64,000 nt of DNA. It comes from Hyphomicrobiales bacterium (lineage in GTDB: Bacteria; Pseudomonadota; Alphaproteobacteria; Rhizobiales; Rhizobiaceae). Position 1 is the stretch's first letter. Every line of letters starts with the position of its first letter. The DNA is taken from assembly GCA_017305935.1 (NCBI GenBank), contig JAFKJU010000025.1, positions 62,001 through 126,000 of the forward strand, in the 5' to 3' direction. Positions 1 to 8,770 of this stretch are shown here, one piece after another. The position numbers and the translations under genes are program-made. The notes below the pieces were generated by a model, which was not told the origin of the DNA, searched no databases, and saw nothing but the letters and a program-made list of their open reading frames with translations.

Positions 1-316
1 TATCGCAGCCCCTGAGAGCGTCCGGCAGGCGAACGCCCTCGATTTCCACGGGCGCCAGCGGCGGCGGCGCGAAGGGCGCGGCGGCGTCCTCGTCGTCGAG
101 CATGGCGAGCGTGTCGTTGAGGGCGGTCGCCGACATCTGCGTCGGCTCCGTCCCCTCCAGCAGCGCCCCGCCGAGCGCCTCGTACTCGCCGACGCGGGCG
201 CGACAGACGGGGCAGCCCGCCAGATGCGCCGTCACGACAACGGCGGGCGCGGCGGCAAGAGCGCCGGCGGCGTAGCGCATCAATGTCTCGTCGGTTGCGT
301 GATGTGAAATGGTCAT
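1..316 (-). CDS. chrR: ChrR-like zinc anti-sigma factor, 3' end cut by window
   Basis: Anti-sigma factor predicted to hold the adjacent ECF sigma factor inactive until a signal such as singlet oxygen releases it. The visible N-terminal anti-sigma domain has His6, His31, Cys35 and Cys38, the same spacing and numbering as the zinc ligands known in Rhodobacter ChrR. The ATG overlaps the stop of the sigma gene (ATGA), so the two are translationally coupled. About 105 residues are visible; the C-terminal cupin-type domain expected for ChrR lies beyond position 1, so full length cannot be judged. Confidence 0.85.
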   Translation of the reverse strand, partial: MTISHHATDETLMRYAAGALAAAPAVVVTAHLAGCPVCRARVGEYEALGGALLEGTEPTQMSATALNDTLAMLDDEDAAAPFAPPPLAPVEIEGVRLPDALRGCD

Positions 317-870
317 GATCTTTCTTCCAGCAGCGCGCGCAGGCGGTTCATGGCCAGGCGTGTTCTAGATTTTACGGTGCCGAGCGGGATTCCCAGCTCA
401 TCGGCGATTTCGGTCTGCGATTTCTCGCTGAAATAGGAGAGACGGATGATCGTCTGCTGCTCGGGCGAGAGCGCCGTCAGCGCGCTGCGCACACGTGCGT
501 CCCGTTCCGCGCCGAGCACGCCGTCCTCGACCGTCTCCGGGGCGATGTCCGGTTCCGGTTGAAGTGACAAGGGATCGCGCTGTCGCCGCAGGTGGTCGAT
601 GCGGATGTTGCGCGCGATCGTGAAGATCCAGGTCGCGACGCCGGCGCGCCCGGCATCGAAATAGGACGCCTTGCGCCAGACGGTCAGCATCGTTTCCTGC
701 ACCAGATCCTCCGCCGCGGCCGAGGACGGCGTCCAGCGCAGGAAAAATGTCTTCAGCCTAGGCCCGAAATACCGGAAGAGCAGGGCGAAGGCCTGCCGGT
801 CCCGGCGTTGCGCGACCTGCGCCATCATCTCGACCAGCGCGTCGGGCGAAGGCGCCTGTCCTGTATCCAT
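313..870 (-). CDS. rpoE: ECF sigma factor, RpoE/ECF11 type
   Basis: Extracytoplasmic-function sigma factor partner of the ChrR-like anti-sigma. Sigma2 is visible around FRYFGPRLKTFFLRW and DLVQETMLTVWRKA, sigma4 at LSPEQQTIIRLSYF through GTVKSRTRLAMNRL. In Rhodobacter this pair drives the singlet-oxygen response. The frame stays open upstream with ATGs at 951 and 987, but a TGATCC-N18-TAGAA promoter sits at 986-958, so a transcript would begin near 950. That leaves the ATG at 870, preceded by GGTGAG, as the best start and gives 185 residues, close to Rhodobacter RpoE. The TGATCC promoter implies autoregulation. Annotation pipelines may choose 951. Confidence 0.88.
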   Translation of the reverse strand: MDTGQAPSPDALVEMMAQVAQRRDRQAFALLFRYFGPRLKTFFLRWTPSSAAAEDLVQETMLTVWRKASYFDAGRAGVATWIFTIARNIRIDHLRRQRDPLSLQPEPDIAPETVEDGVLGAERDARVRSALTALSPEQQTIIRLSYFSEKSQTEIADELGIPLGTVKSRTRLAMNRLRALLEERS

Positions 871-957
871 CGAACTCACCACGGCAAGCCGCCGGCCCGC
901 CTTGACGCCGGGTTTCCTGTCGCTCTCAACGGGGCTCGAAACTTCATTCATGCATCC

Positions 958-986
958 TTCTACGCGGCGCTTTCGAAAGCGGATCA
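958..986 (-). promoter_or_regulatory. RpoE/ECF11-type promoter of the sigma operon
   Basis: On the minus strand TGATCC (986-981) is followed by exactly 18 bases and TAGAA (962-958). The published Rhodobacter RpoE consensus is TGATCC-N18-TAAGA. It points at the sigma/anti-sigma operon, so autoregulation is inferred. Confidence 0.75.
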
Positions 987-1012
987 CAGTGTACGAAATC
1001 GTTCCTTCGCAG

Positions 1013-1042
1013 TGATCCGCCAGATCCCTTCGCGCGTAAAGG
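1013..1042 (+). promoter_or_regulatory. RpoE/ECF11-type promoter of the FAD oxidoreductase
   Basis: TGATCC (1013-1018), an 18-base spacer, then TAAAGG (1037-1042), about 45 bases before the oxidoreductase ATG. It matches the RpoE-ChrR consensus spacing exactly and is the divergent partner of the promoter at 986-958. Confidence 0.75.
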
Positions 1043-1085
1043 GTTCAGTTCGTTTTCATGCGTTCGAAAGCCGCGAAGGATTGTC

Positions 1086-2417
1086 ATGCGCCATTTTCCT
1101 CAATCGGATCGGCCACTCAAGATTGCGGTTGTCGGCACGGGCATCGCCGGTCTTTCGGCAGCTTGGTTGCTGTCGCAGCGCCACGAGGTGACGGTTTTCG
1201 AGGCGGAAGACCGCATCGGCGGCCATTCGCATACGGTGGACGCGGGCGGTGCCCCGGTCGATACCGGTTTCATCGTTTACAACGAAGTGACCTATCCCAA
1301 CCTCACGGCCCTGTTTGCACATCTCGATGTACCGACCAAGGCGTCGGAGATGTCCTTTGCCGTGTCGATGGACGGCGGGCAACTGGAATATGCCGGCACG
1401 AACCTTGCCGGTCTTTTCGCCCAGCGCAGCAACCTGGCCAGCCCGCGCTTCTGGTCGATGCTGCGCGACCTCGTACGCTTCTATCGCCAGGCACCCAGCG
1501 GCGTGCGCAATCTCGATCCCTCCGCAAGTCTCGACGATTATCTCGACAGCGCCGGCTTCGGGCGGGCATTTCGAGAAGACCACCTCTATCCGATGGCGGC
1601 GGCGATCTGGTCGACGCCGGCGCTTGAGATCGGCAACTATCCGGCACTTTCCTTCGTGCGTTTTTGCGAGAATCACGGCTTGCTGAAATTCGTGCGTCGG
1701 CCCGTCTGGCGGACGGTCGATGGCGGCAGTCGTGCTTATGTCGAGCGGCTGACGGCGCCATTCCGCGACAGGATTCGGACCAATGCGCCGGTGAGGACAA
1801 TCCGCCGCGCCAACGGCGCGGTGGAGATTTCCGCCGGTGGTGCGGAAGCCGAGTGGTTCGATCATGTCGTGATCGGCGCCCATGCAGACCAGGCGCTGGC
1901 GATGCTCGCCGACCGCTCCCCACGCGAAGCTGAGCTGCTGAGCGCGTTCGCCTATGGCGACAACGAGACGGTCCTGCACCGGGATGAAACCTTGATGCCA
2001 AGCCGCAGGCGTGTCTGGGCAAGCTGGAATTACCTGGCGCAATCCAGACGTGACGGCGCGGCGTCGCGCAAGCCATGCGTAACCTACTGGATGAACCGAT
2101 TGCAGGGGATTTCCGATCCTCGTCCCTGCTTCGTCACGCTTAGTCCGTTATACGCTCCTGCCCAAGACAAGGTGATCTGGCGCGGCGTTTATCATCATCC
2201 TCTGTTCAATGCCGCGACGCTTTCTGCGCAGAGGCAGCTATGGTCGCTGCAAGGGAAAGCTAATACCTGGTTCTGCGGGTCCTATTTCGGCTCCGGCTTC
2301 CACGAAGATGCCATCCAGGCGGGCCTGGCTGTCGGCGAAAGCCTGGGCGGCACTTTGCGGCCGTGGTCTATCCAGGGAGAATCCGATCGAATATTCCGAA
2401 CCTTGCAGGGCGCTTGA
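1086..2417 (+). CDS. FAD-dependent oxidoreductase (amine-oxidase fold) of the RpoE regulon
   Basis: NAD/FAD-binding flavoprotein of 443 residues. The N-terminal Rossmann dinucleotide motif VVGTGIAGLSAAWLL is followed by FEAEDRIGGHSHT, typical of amine-oxidase-fold enzymes; the C-terminal FAD-contacting stretch WFCGSYFGSGFHEDAIQAGL is present, so the protein looks complete. An AAGGA ribosome site precedes the ATG. In proteobacteria with RpoE-ChrR this family commonly sits beside the sigma gene with a DUF1365 protein and a cyclopropane-fatty-acid-synthase-like enzyme, which suggests a lipid-modification role under photo-oxidative stress. Those partners are not found here. Substrate unknown. Confidence 0.85.
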   Translation: MRHFPQSDRPLKIAVVGTGIAGLSAAWLLSQRHEVTVFEAEDRIGGHSHTVDAGGAPVDTGFIVYNEVTYPNLTALFAHLDVPTKASEMSFAVSMDGGQLEYAGTNLAGLFAQRSNLASPRFWSMLRDLVRFYRQAPSGVRNLDPSASLDDYLDSAGFGRAFREDHLYPMAAAIWSTPALEIGNYPALSFVRFCENHGLLKFVRRPVWRTVDGGSRAYVERLTAPFRDRIRTNAPVRTIRRANGAVEISAGGAEAEWFDHVVIGAHADQALAMLADRSPREAELLSAFAYGDNETVLHRDETLMPSRRRVWASWNYLAQSRRDGAASRKPCVTYWMNRLQGISDPRPCFVTLSPLYAPAQDKVIWRGVYHHPLFNAATLSAQRQLWSLQGKANTWFCGSYFGSGFHEDAIQAGLAVGESLGGTLRPWSIQGESDRIFRTLQGA

Positions 2418-2613
2418 ATGTCTGCGCCTTCAGGGGCTTTAGTACGTCTCAACACTCCATGCCCGCCGTCTTGTCATACCGCCTCATTGGACGAATTTTC
2501 TCGAGCGTCCTCGCAGCACAGTCCGCTTGGGTGGCTGTTTCCGTTCTCGTCGTGCGTGGAGGAAGCGCCTTTCGAATACGTCATTTGAATGGGCTCCACT
2601 TCCGTTGTTGCGT

Positions 2614-4107
2614 TCAACGCGACTGTCGGCCCTGGACGACGCGGTCGAGGACGATCGCACACAAAAGGATGGCAAGACCGGCTAGCAGACCTTGGCCCTG
2701 CGCCGCGTATTGCAGTGCATGCAGCACATCTTCGCCAAGACCCTTGGCGCCGATCAGGGCGGCGATCACAACCATGGACAGGCACATGAGGATCGTTTGG
2801 CTGATGCCTGCCATGATCGAGGGCGCGGCGGTCGGAAGATCAACCTTGAAGAGGATAAACCGACGGGACGCGCCGAAGGCCACCGCGGCCTCGCGCACGG
2901 AAGCGGGCACTGACGTGATGCCGAGCGCTGTAAGCCGCACCACGGGCGGTATGCCGAAGATGATGGTCGCGATAATCCCCGAGGGCTTCCCGATGCCGAA
3001 GAGCGCGATGACCGGGATCAGATAGACGAAGGCCGGCATGGTCTGCATGAAGTCGAGCAGGGAGCGCACGACCGCCGCCACGCGCCGGCGATAGCCGCAC
3101 AACACGCCGAGCGGGATGCCGATCGTGATCGAGATCAGCGCCGCGGTGCCAAGGAGGGCGACGGTCTGCATGCTCTTTTCCCAGTAGCCAAGGAGAGCGA
3201 GATAGCTGATCGCGAAGAAGGTGAGGAGGAAGATGCGAAAGCCGGCGAGCTGCCAAGCGATGGCCAGGATGACGGCCATCACCACAGGCCAGGGCGTTTG
3301 GGTCAGCACAGCCTCCATCAGGCCCAGCATGGTGTTGATTGCGCGGGTCAGGGCAGTCGCCGCCGGCGCAACCGCACCGCTCATCGCAGTGATCGCATTG
3401 TCGAGCCATGCCGCGGCGGCCGAATTCCACGCCGGCTCACTTGGGAAGGCGTCGAAAAGGGCCCGATTGCCGAAATGAAAGGCGATGACGGGTATGAAGA
3501 CCGCAAGCAGGAAGGCCGCGCCTGCAGCATGCGGCAGACTGAAACCCGCCTTGTCCGGATCGCCGGCAAGCCGCCATTCCCGGAAGCGCCGTTCGGCCAT
3601 ATGGTTTGCAAGGGCGCCTGTCCCGAGGCGCGCGACGGCGACAAGGCCGCCGCCGAGCACGACGATCAGGAAGGCCCCGTCACGGGCATCCTCCGCAGCA
3701 CGGCGTGCATCCCTGGCGGCCTGCTCAAGAGCGGCGGCCGAGCGCGTCAATGATTTGGCGATGGCGGACGTCGCATCCCTCCCGTTCGCCGCGTTCGCCT
3801 CGGAATGGCGGGTGGCGGCGAGTGCCTCGAGCCTGTCCGCGCGCGCGCCGAGTTCGCTGCCCGCACCGCCCGCAAGGGCGAAGGCGATGAGGACGACGGC
3901 GAGAAGATCGGCGATCAGGAAGGGCCAGAATGCCGACCAGAGGCGGCGGCCCCCGAGCCAGACAGGGCCGAGCAGGGCGGCGGCGACGTTGAAGGAGGGC
4001 ACATACCCGCGGCGCGCGCCGATCTTGCGGAACGCCTCACGATAATAGGCGCTGCTGACGCCGGCGAAGCGATCCACGGCTTCATCGCGTGCGGAACGGT
4101 CGTTCAT
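2614..4107 (-). CDS. ABC transporter permease, ProW-like, with extra N-terminal membrane domain
   Basis: Inner-membrane permease of a glycine-betaine/quaternary-amine type importer. The C-terminal half (about residues 290-490) carries the binding-protein-dependent permease fold, with IGIPLGVLCGYRRRVAAVV and the EAA-like loop VREAAVAFGASRRFILFKVDLP. At 497 residues it is longer than a plain ProW: residues 20-80 (FNVAAALLGPVWLGGRRLW plus a membrane segment) resemble a DUF2628-type domain, followed by an Ala-rich helical stretch (about 85-130) and more membrane segments. Its first bases overlap the ATPase stop by 4 nt. It is the last gene of a minus-strand operon starting at ssuD. Substrate unproven; the setting favours a sulfur-containing compound. 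Confidence 0.85.
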   Translation of the reverse strand: MNDRSARDEAVDRFAGVSSAYYREAFRKIGARRGYVPSFNVAAALLGPVWLGGRRLWSAFWPFLIADLLAVVLIAFALAGGAGSELGARADRLEALAATRHSEANAANGRDATSAIAKSLTRSAAALEQAARDARRAAEDARDGAFLIVVLGGGLVAVARLGTGALANHMAERRFREWRLAGDPDKAGFSLPHAAGAAFLLAVFIPVIAFHFGNRALFDAFPSEPAWNSAAAAWLDNAITAMSGAVAPAATALTRAINTMLGLMEAVLTQTPWPVVMAVILAIAWQLAGFRIFLLTFFAISYLALLGYWEKSMQTVALLGTAALISITIGIPLGVLCGYRRRVAAVVRSLLDFMQTMPAFVYLIPVIALFGIGKPSGIIATIIFGIPPVVRLTALGITSVPASVREAAVAFGASRRFILFKVDLPTAAPSIMAGISQTILMCLSMVVIAALIGAKGLGEDVLHALQYAAQGQGLLAGLAILLCAIVLDRVVQGRQSR

Positions 4108-4952
4108 GCAATGGCCCTCGCTTTGGCAGGCGGATCGTCTCTCGCGGCGGGCAGGCGCGCATTCGCGACGAAGCGGCGGACATAGTCGTCGGCAGGCCGG
4201 CTCACCAGTTCCCCGGCCGTCCCGGCCTGTGCGATGCGGCCGGCCCGCATGAGCACGACTCGATCGGCAATGCGAAAGGCCTCGTCAACGTCGTGGGTGA
4301 CGAATACCGTCGTCTTGCCAAGCTCGCGCGACAGCGCCATGAACTTGGTCTGGAGATCGTGGCGTATCAGGGGATCGAGCGCGCTGAAGGGCTCGTCCAT
4401 CAGCAGGATGTCTGGATCGGCGGCCAGCGCCCGGGCAAGGCCGACACGTTGCTGCATGCCGCCCGAAAGCGCATCGACGCGCCAGTCGCCCAGCCCCTCG
4501 AGTCCGACACGGCCAAGCAGTTCGTCGGCCCGGTCCTCGCGCTGCGTCCTAGCGGCGCCAAGGATTTCCAGCGGCAGGGCGACATTGTCGCGAACCGACA
4601 GGTGCGCGAGCAGCGCGTGGGACTGGAACACCATACCGATGCGGCGCGCGCGCAACTCTCGTAGCGCCTTGGGCCTCAGGGACAGGATGTCGCCGCCATC
4701 GATCCGCACCTTGCCGGCGCTCGGTTCGAGCAGGCGGTTGATGAGACGCACGAGTGTGGATTTGCCGCTGCCTGAAAGGCCCATCAGGCACACGAGTTCT
4801 CCTTTGCCGACGGACAGGCTTGCGCCGCCGACGCCGACGACGGCGCGAAGGCGCTTGAGGACGGCCGCATCCGGTTCCGCCCGGCGAGCTTCGGTAAGAA
4901 CCGCCCACTCGTCGGAGCCGAAAACCTTCCAGACATCCTCAAGCTCGATCAT
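4104..4952 (-). CDS. ABC transporter ATP-binding protein, ProV-like
   Basis: ATPase subunit pairing with the permease at 2614-4107. It shows Walker A GLSGSGKST, Q-loop MVFQSHALLAHLSV, signature LSGGMQQRVGLARAL, Walker B ILLMDEPFSALD and the switch histidine in VFVTHDVDEA. At 282 residues it lacks the CBS-domain tail of E. coli ProV, which acts as an osmosensor, so osmotic gating by CBS domains is not expected. The N-terminal stretch before Walker A is long, as in quaternary-amine ATPases. It overlaps the permease by 4 nt and follows the binding-protein gene by 3 nt. Confidence 0.9.
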   Translation of the reverse strand: MIELEDVWKVFGSDEWAVLTEARRAEPDAAVLKRLRAVVGVGGASLSVGKGELVCLMGLSGSGKSTLVRLINRLLEPSAGKVRIDGGDILSLRPKALRELRARRIGMVFQSHALLAHLSVRDNVALPLEILGAARTQREDRADELLGRVGLEGLGDWRVDALSGGMQQRVGLARALAADPDILLMDEPFSALDPLIRHDLQTKFMALSRELGKTTVFVTHDVDEAFRIADRVVLMRAGRIAQAGTAGELVSRPADDYVRRFVANARLPAARDDPPAKARAIA

Positions 4953-4955
4953 CGA

Positions 4956-5924
4956 TCAGTTTCCGATCCAGCCGGCAACGAGATCGGGATTGGCGGCAAC
5001 CCATTCCTTCGCGGCGTCATCGGGGGTCTTGCCTTCGACCGCGATCGCATAGGCGAGCTTGCTGACGGCGTCGGTCGTGAACGTCACCTTTTCGAGGATG
5101 GCTGCCACCTCCGGCGCGCTGTCCGCCAGCGATTTGGAGTAAGCAATGTGAATCGCGGCGTCCTTATAGGCGGACTTGATCGACGATTTCTCCAGCCAGT
5201 TCGGGTCGGAAGGCTCGACGAAGGTCCAGGCCGCATCGTCATGCGGGGGCTCTTCCAGAACTTCGAGTTGGTAGCGCGCGAAATTCTGGTGCGGACCGTA
5301 GCAATAGCCGATCCAGCCGGCGCCGGCCTTGACGGCGGCATCGAGATCGGCGGTCGCGACAGCCTCGTCCGTCGTCTGCAGGTCGAAGAAATCTGCAAAA
5401 CCGTAGTCGCGGGCGCGCACCGTCTCGATGTTCGTCGACAGCCAGCCGGCCGCACCGATCCAGATCCTGCCTTTGCCCTTGCCGTCGGCCGAAAAGACGG
5501 CGGCCTTTGCGGGATCCGAGAGATCGAACACGGAATGGATGTCGTGTTTGTCCGCGATCGCCTTGGTGGTGCAGTAGCCCTGCGTGCCGGCATAGGAATT
5601 GGCCGCAAGTTTCACCTTGCCGCCTTCGCCGGCATATTGATCGACGAGCGCCTGCTGGTTCGGCAGCCAGACGTCCGTCCAGATGTCGATTTCGCCGCCG
5701 TTGCGGTTGAGCGCCTCCCAGATAACCGGAACCGATCCGGCCTTCACGGTCTCGACCTGCTTGCCGAGCTGCTCCTCGAGCAGCACCTTCACGACAGAGG
5801 CGGTGCCCTGCGCGGTGGCGTAGCCGGGATCGGCGATGGTGATGGGATTGGGCTGCGCAAGCACCGGAAAGAAGGCGGCGAGCGCGGCGGAGGCCGCGAG
5901 AAGGGTTTTCAGAGCTGTGTGCAT
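4956..5924 (-). CDS. ABC transporter substrate-binding protein, ProX/OpuAC-like
   Basis: Periplasmic binding protein of 322 residues. A signal peptide is clear (hydrophobic core LLAASAALAAFFPVLA, cleavage near residue 23), followed by an OpuAC-type fold: ITIADPGYATAQGTASVVK near the start and WTDVWLPNQQALVDQY around residue 85. The aromatic residues (Trp, Tyr) expected to cage a quaternary ammonium or similar cation are frequent. It is preceded by an LLM flavin monooxygenase 26 nt away and followed by its ATPase. Glycine betaine is the family ligand; a sulfonium or sulfonate analogue is inferred from the neighbours only. Confidence 0.87.
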   Translation of the reverse strand: MHTALKTLLAASAALAAFFPVLAQPNPITIADPGYATAQGTASVVKVLLEEQLGKQVETVKAGSVPVIWEALNRNGGEIDIWTDVWLPNQQALVDQYAGEGGKVKLAANSYAGTQGYCTTKAIADKHDIHSVFDLSDPAKAAVFSADGKGKGRIWIGAAGWLSTNIETVRARDYGFADFFDLQTTDEAVATADLDAAVKAGAGWIGYCYGPHQNFARYQLEVLEEPPHDDAAWTFVEPSDPNWLEKSSIKSAYKDAAIHIAYSKSLADSAPEVAAILEKVTFTTDAVSKLAYAIAVEGKTPDDAAKEWVAANPDLVAGWIGN

Positions 5925-5950
5925 GTCAGGGTCCGTTGCTTGGGTTGGTT

Positions 5951-7300
5951 TCAGGCGCGGTTGCGGGCGTCGCCACGCCGGTTCTGCGCATGGGGAGGAA
6001 GGCCGAGCCGCTCGCGCAGCGGGCCGGTCGAAGGGCCGGGATTGAGAAGGCCGCGGCCGCGCAGCAGCGGCACGACCGTGTCGATGAAATCGTCCTGACC
6101 GTCCGGGAAGGTCGGCGGAAGCAGCATGAAGCCGTCGGCAGCGCCGCTTGCGGCCCAGTCCTCGATCTGACCGGCGATCGCCTCGGGCGTGCCGATGACC
6201 TGCCAGTGCCCGCGGGCGCCGGCGATGCGCCGGGCGAGGGCGACGACGGAAAGGCTTTCCTTGCGGGCAAGCTCGGTCAGAAGGGCCTGGCGGCTGCGGA
6301 TCGCGTTGGAAACCGGAAGCGCGGGCAGTGGACCGTCGATGTCTATGCCGGAGAGGTCGACGTCGCCGAGATAGGTTTCGAGCAGCGCGAGCGCGACGTC
6401 CGGCTGGATGAGGTCCTGCAGAGCGGCATACTTGTCCTCAGCCTCGGCTTTCGTCCGGCCAATGACGGGGAAGATACCCGGCAGCACCAGCACTTCATCG
6501 GCGCTTTTTCCGACAATGGCGCGGCGCCTCTTGATGTCCTGGTAAAAGCCGCGCGCCGAGACGATGTCGGTCTGGGCTGTGAAAACGACGTCAGCCGTCC
6601 TCGCGGCGAGGGCCCTGCCGGCGTCCGAGGAACCGGCCTGCACGAGCAAGGGGCGGCCCTGGCGGGAGGGGATGACGTTGAGAGGCCCCTTGCTGCGGAA
6701 ATATTGCCCGTCATGATCGACGCTGCGCACCGCATCCGGCGAAAAGAACACGCCGCTCCGCTTGTCGCGCACGAAACCGTCCGGGTTCCAGCTCTGCCAG
6801 AGAGCGAGCACGGCATCGACGAATTCGTCAGCCCGGGCGTAACGGGCGGCATGGTCGAAATCCGGTCCCGGATTGAAATTGTCGCTTTCCTGCTGGAGCG
6901 AGGAGGTGACGACGTTCCAGCCGATGCGCCCGTTGCTGATGAGGTCCAGCGAGGCGAACTGCCGTGCGAGGTTGTAAGGTTCGCTGAAGGTAGTTGAAGC
7001 CGTCGCCACAACGCCGATCGTCCGCGTCGCCGTCGCGACCGCCGACGCAAGCGTCAACGCCTCGAAGCCATGGGACCACTCGTCGACACGGCGCAGGGCC
7101 TCGGCCCGGCTTTTTGGCACGCCAAGACGATCGGAGATGAAGGCGATCTCGAAGCCTGCCGCCTCGGCCGAGCGGGCGGCGGCGATGTAATGGGCGACAT
7201 CAATATTGGCATCGACCTGCGTGGACGGGTGTCGCCATGCAGCGACGTGGTGGCCGCTCGGATAAAGGATGGTGCCGAGGACGATCTTGCGGGGTGACAT
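5951..7300 (-). CDS. LLM-class FMN-dependent monooxygenase, NtaA/SnaA/DszA type
   Basis: Luciferase-like monooxygenase of 449 residues, expected to use FMNH2 and O2 to oxidise a sulfur- or nitrogen-containing organic compound. Family marks include the start KIVLGTILYPSGHHVAAWRH, the strand IGVVATASTTFSEPYNLARQ, and the flavin-contact stretch GRIGWNVVTSSLQQESDNF. No reductase partner gene lies nearby, so reduced flavin must come from elsewhere. The gene lies 137 nt downstream of ssuD and 26 nt upstream of the binding-protein gene, in the same minus-strand unit. Exact substrate cannot be read from sequence. Confidence 0.88.
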   Translation of the reverse strand: MSPRKIVLGTILYPSGHHVAAWRHPSTQVDANIDVAHYIAAARSAEAAGFEIAFISDRLGVPKSRAEALRRVDEWSHGFEALTLASAVATATRTIGVVATASTTFSEPYNLARQFASLDLISNGRIGWNVVTSSLQQESDNFNPGPDFDHAARYARADEFVDAVLALWQSWNPDGFVRDKRSGVFFSPDAVRSVDHDGQYFRSKGPLNVIPSRQGRPLLVQAGSSDAGRALAARTADVVFTAQTDIVSARGFYQDIKRRRAIVGKSADEVLVLPGIFPVIGRTKAEAEDKYAALQDLIQPDVALALLETYLGDVDLSGIDIDGPLPALPVSNAIRSRQALLTELARKESLSVVALARRIAGARGHWQVIGTPEAIAGQIEDWAASGAADGFMLLPPTFPDGQDDFIDTVVPLLRGRGLLNPGPSTGPLRERLGLPPHAQNRRGDARNRA

Positions 7301-7437
7301 GTCTGGTTCCTGATACCTTTTGATCGGCGTCTGCGCTGGGGAGCGTGTCGACGCCGGCCATGCCGGACGCCTACCGCTGGCGGCATGGTCATCCGGTCAT
7401 CGATCCGCGCCTTGGGCGCCAGCCGACAACGCCTGCG

Positions 7438-8607
7438 CTACGACGCGGACGTCAGCTTGACGTTGCCGCCATGGCCGCCGCCGCCGAAGACCTGGTGGTC
7501 GCCGAAGGACGACCGCAACTGGTTGCGCGGGCCGGGCAGGCCGAGTTCGGGGAAGAGCAGTTCGGAGACGCGATAGGCCTCCTCAAGATGCGGATAGCCC
7601 GAGGCGATCACCGTATCGATGCCGAGCGCCTGATATTCGCGCAGGCGTGCGGCGACGGTCTGCGGCGAGCCGACGAGGGCCGTGCCGGCCCCCGAGCGCA
7701 CCAGGCCGATGCCGGCCCAGAGATTCGGCGAAACCTCCAGCTTGTCGCGCCGCCCGTTGTGCAAAGCCACCATGCGTGCCTGGCCGACGGAATCGGAATT
7801 CTTCGTCAGAACGTCCTGTGCCGACGCGATGGCCTCATCGGAGAGTTTGGAAATCAAGCGGTCGGCGGCCTCCCACGCTTCGTCGTCCGTCTCGCGCACG
7901 ATGAAATGCAGGCGGATGCCGAAGGAGGCCTCGCGACCCTTGGCGGCCGCGACCCTGCGGGCATGGGCGATCTTTTCCGCCACCTGTGCCGGCGGTTCGC
8001 CCCAGGTCAGATACTTGTCGACGAGGCCGCCGGCAAAATCGATCGCCGCATCCGAGGAGCCGCCGAAATAGATCGGCGGGCGCGGGAGCTGCACCGGCGG
8101 CAGGCCGAGCTTGGCGCCGATCGCCTTGATATATTTGCCGTCGAACGTCGACTGCCCGGTCTCGATCAACTCGTTGAAGACCTGGAAGAATTCCGAAGCA
8201 TGGTCATAGCGCTCGTCATGCGGCAGGAAGATGCCGTCGCCGGCCAGCTCCTGCGCGCTGCCGCCAACGACGATGTTGAGCAGCAGGCGGCCGTTCGAGA
8301 CGCGGTCGAGCGTCGAGGCGAGGCGGGCGTAGTAGGCGGGCGTGGCAGTGCCGGGGCGGATCGCGACGAGGAATTTCAGGCGCTCGGTGCGGGCGGCAAG
8401 ATCCGCGGCCAGCACGAAGGATTCTTCACAGGCCGCACCGACTGGGATCAGGACGCCGGAATAGCCAAGGCGATCGACGGCCGCGGCGATTTCGCGGAAG
8501 TAGCCCGGATCGGCCGGACGGGCCAGATCGTCGGAGCCGAGATAGGAGCCGTCGCCGGAGCTTGGAATGAACCAGAGGAAATCGAGGGGCTGGTCGGTCT
8601 GTGTCAT
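7438..8607 (-). CDS. ssuD: FMNH2-dependent alkanesulfonate monooxygenase
   Basis: SsuD-type enzyme releasing sulfite from alkanesulfonates, cytoplasmic. The sequence begins [17 protein letters not shown], as in SsuD, and contains [51 protein letters not shown] and [16 protein letters not shown]. About 389 residues, the usual length. In-frame ATGs lie at 8616 and 8607; 8607 has the better-spaced purine stretch upstream, either is possible. First gene of the minus-strand unit running to 2614; a CTAT-type box lies 60-80 nt upstream. The usual ssuABC transporter genes are absent; only an ATPase scrap at 9095 recalls them. Confidence 0.92.
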   Translation of the reverse strand: MTQTDQPLDFLWFIPSSGDGSYLGSDDLARPADPGYFREIAAAVDRLGYSGVLIPVGAACEESFVLAADLAARTERLKFLVAIRPGTATPAYYARLASTLDRVSNGRLLLNIVVGGSAQELAGDGIFLPHDERYDHASEFFQVFNELIETGQSTFDGKYIKAIGAKLGLPPVQLPRPPIYFGGSSDAAIDFAGGLVDKYLTWGEPPAQVAEKIAHARRVAAAKGREASFGIRLHFIVRETDDEAWEAADRLISKLSDEAIASAQDVLTKNSDSVGQARMVALHNGRRDKLEVSPNLWAGIGLVRSGAGTALVGSPQTVAARLREYQALGIDTVIASGYPHLEEAYRVSELLFPELGLPGPRNQLRSSFGDHQVFGGGGHGGNVKLTSAS

Positions 8608-8675
8608 GGAGGTCATCCTGCCTGTGCGGTCTTTCGATCAGAGGGCAGGGCGAGGCCTGTCCGGTCACGGCAGAA

Positions 8676-8691
8676 TAATAAAATCTATAGA
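8676..8691 (-). promoter_or_regulatory. CTAT-type box upstream of ssuD
   Basis: The AT-rich stretch holds the palindrome TCTATAGA (8684-8691). Read on the minus strand it gives CTAT-N7-ATTA, an imperfect version of the CTAT-N7-ATAG box found before the genes at 14973 and 22406. It lies 60-70 nt before ssuD. A LysR-type sulfur regulator is the likely reader; this is inference from repeated occurrence. Confidence 0.45.
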
Positions 8692-8770
8692 TTCAGTAAG
8701 GAATTATTTTCTTCCCTCCGGGGTTTGATGGAATTTTTCATCGCCCAAGGCGTTTCCCGGCGTTATTCGA

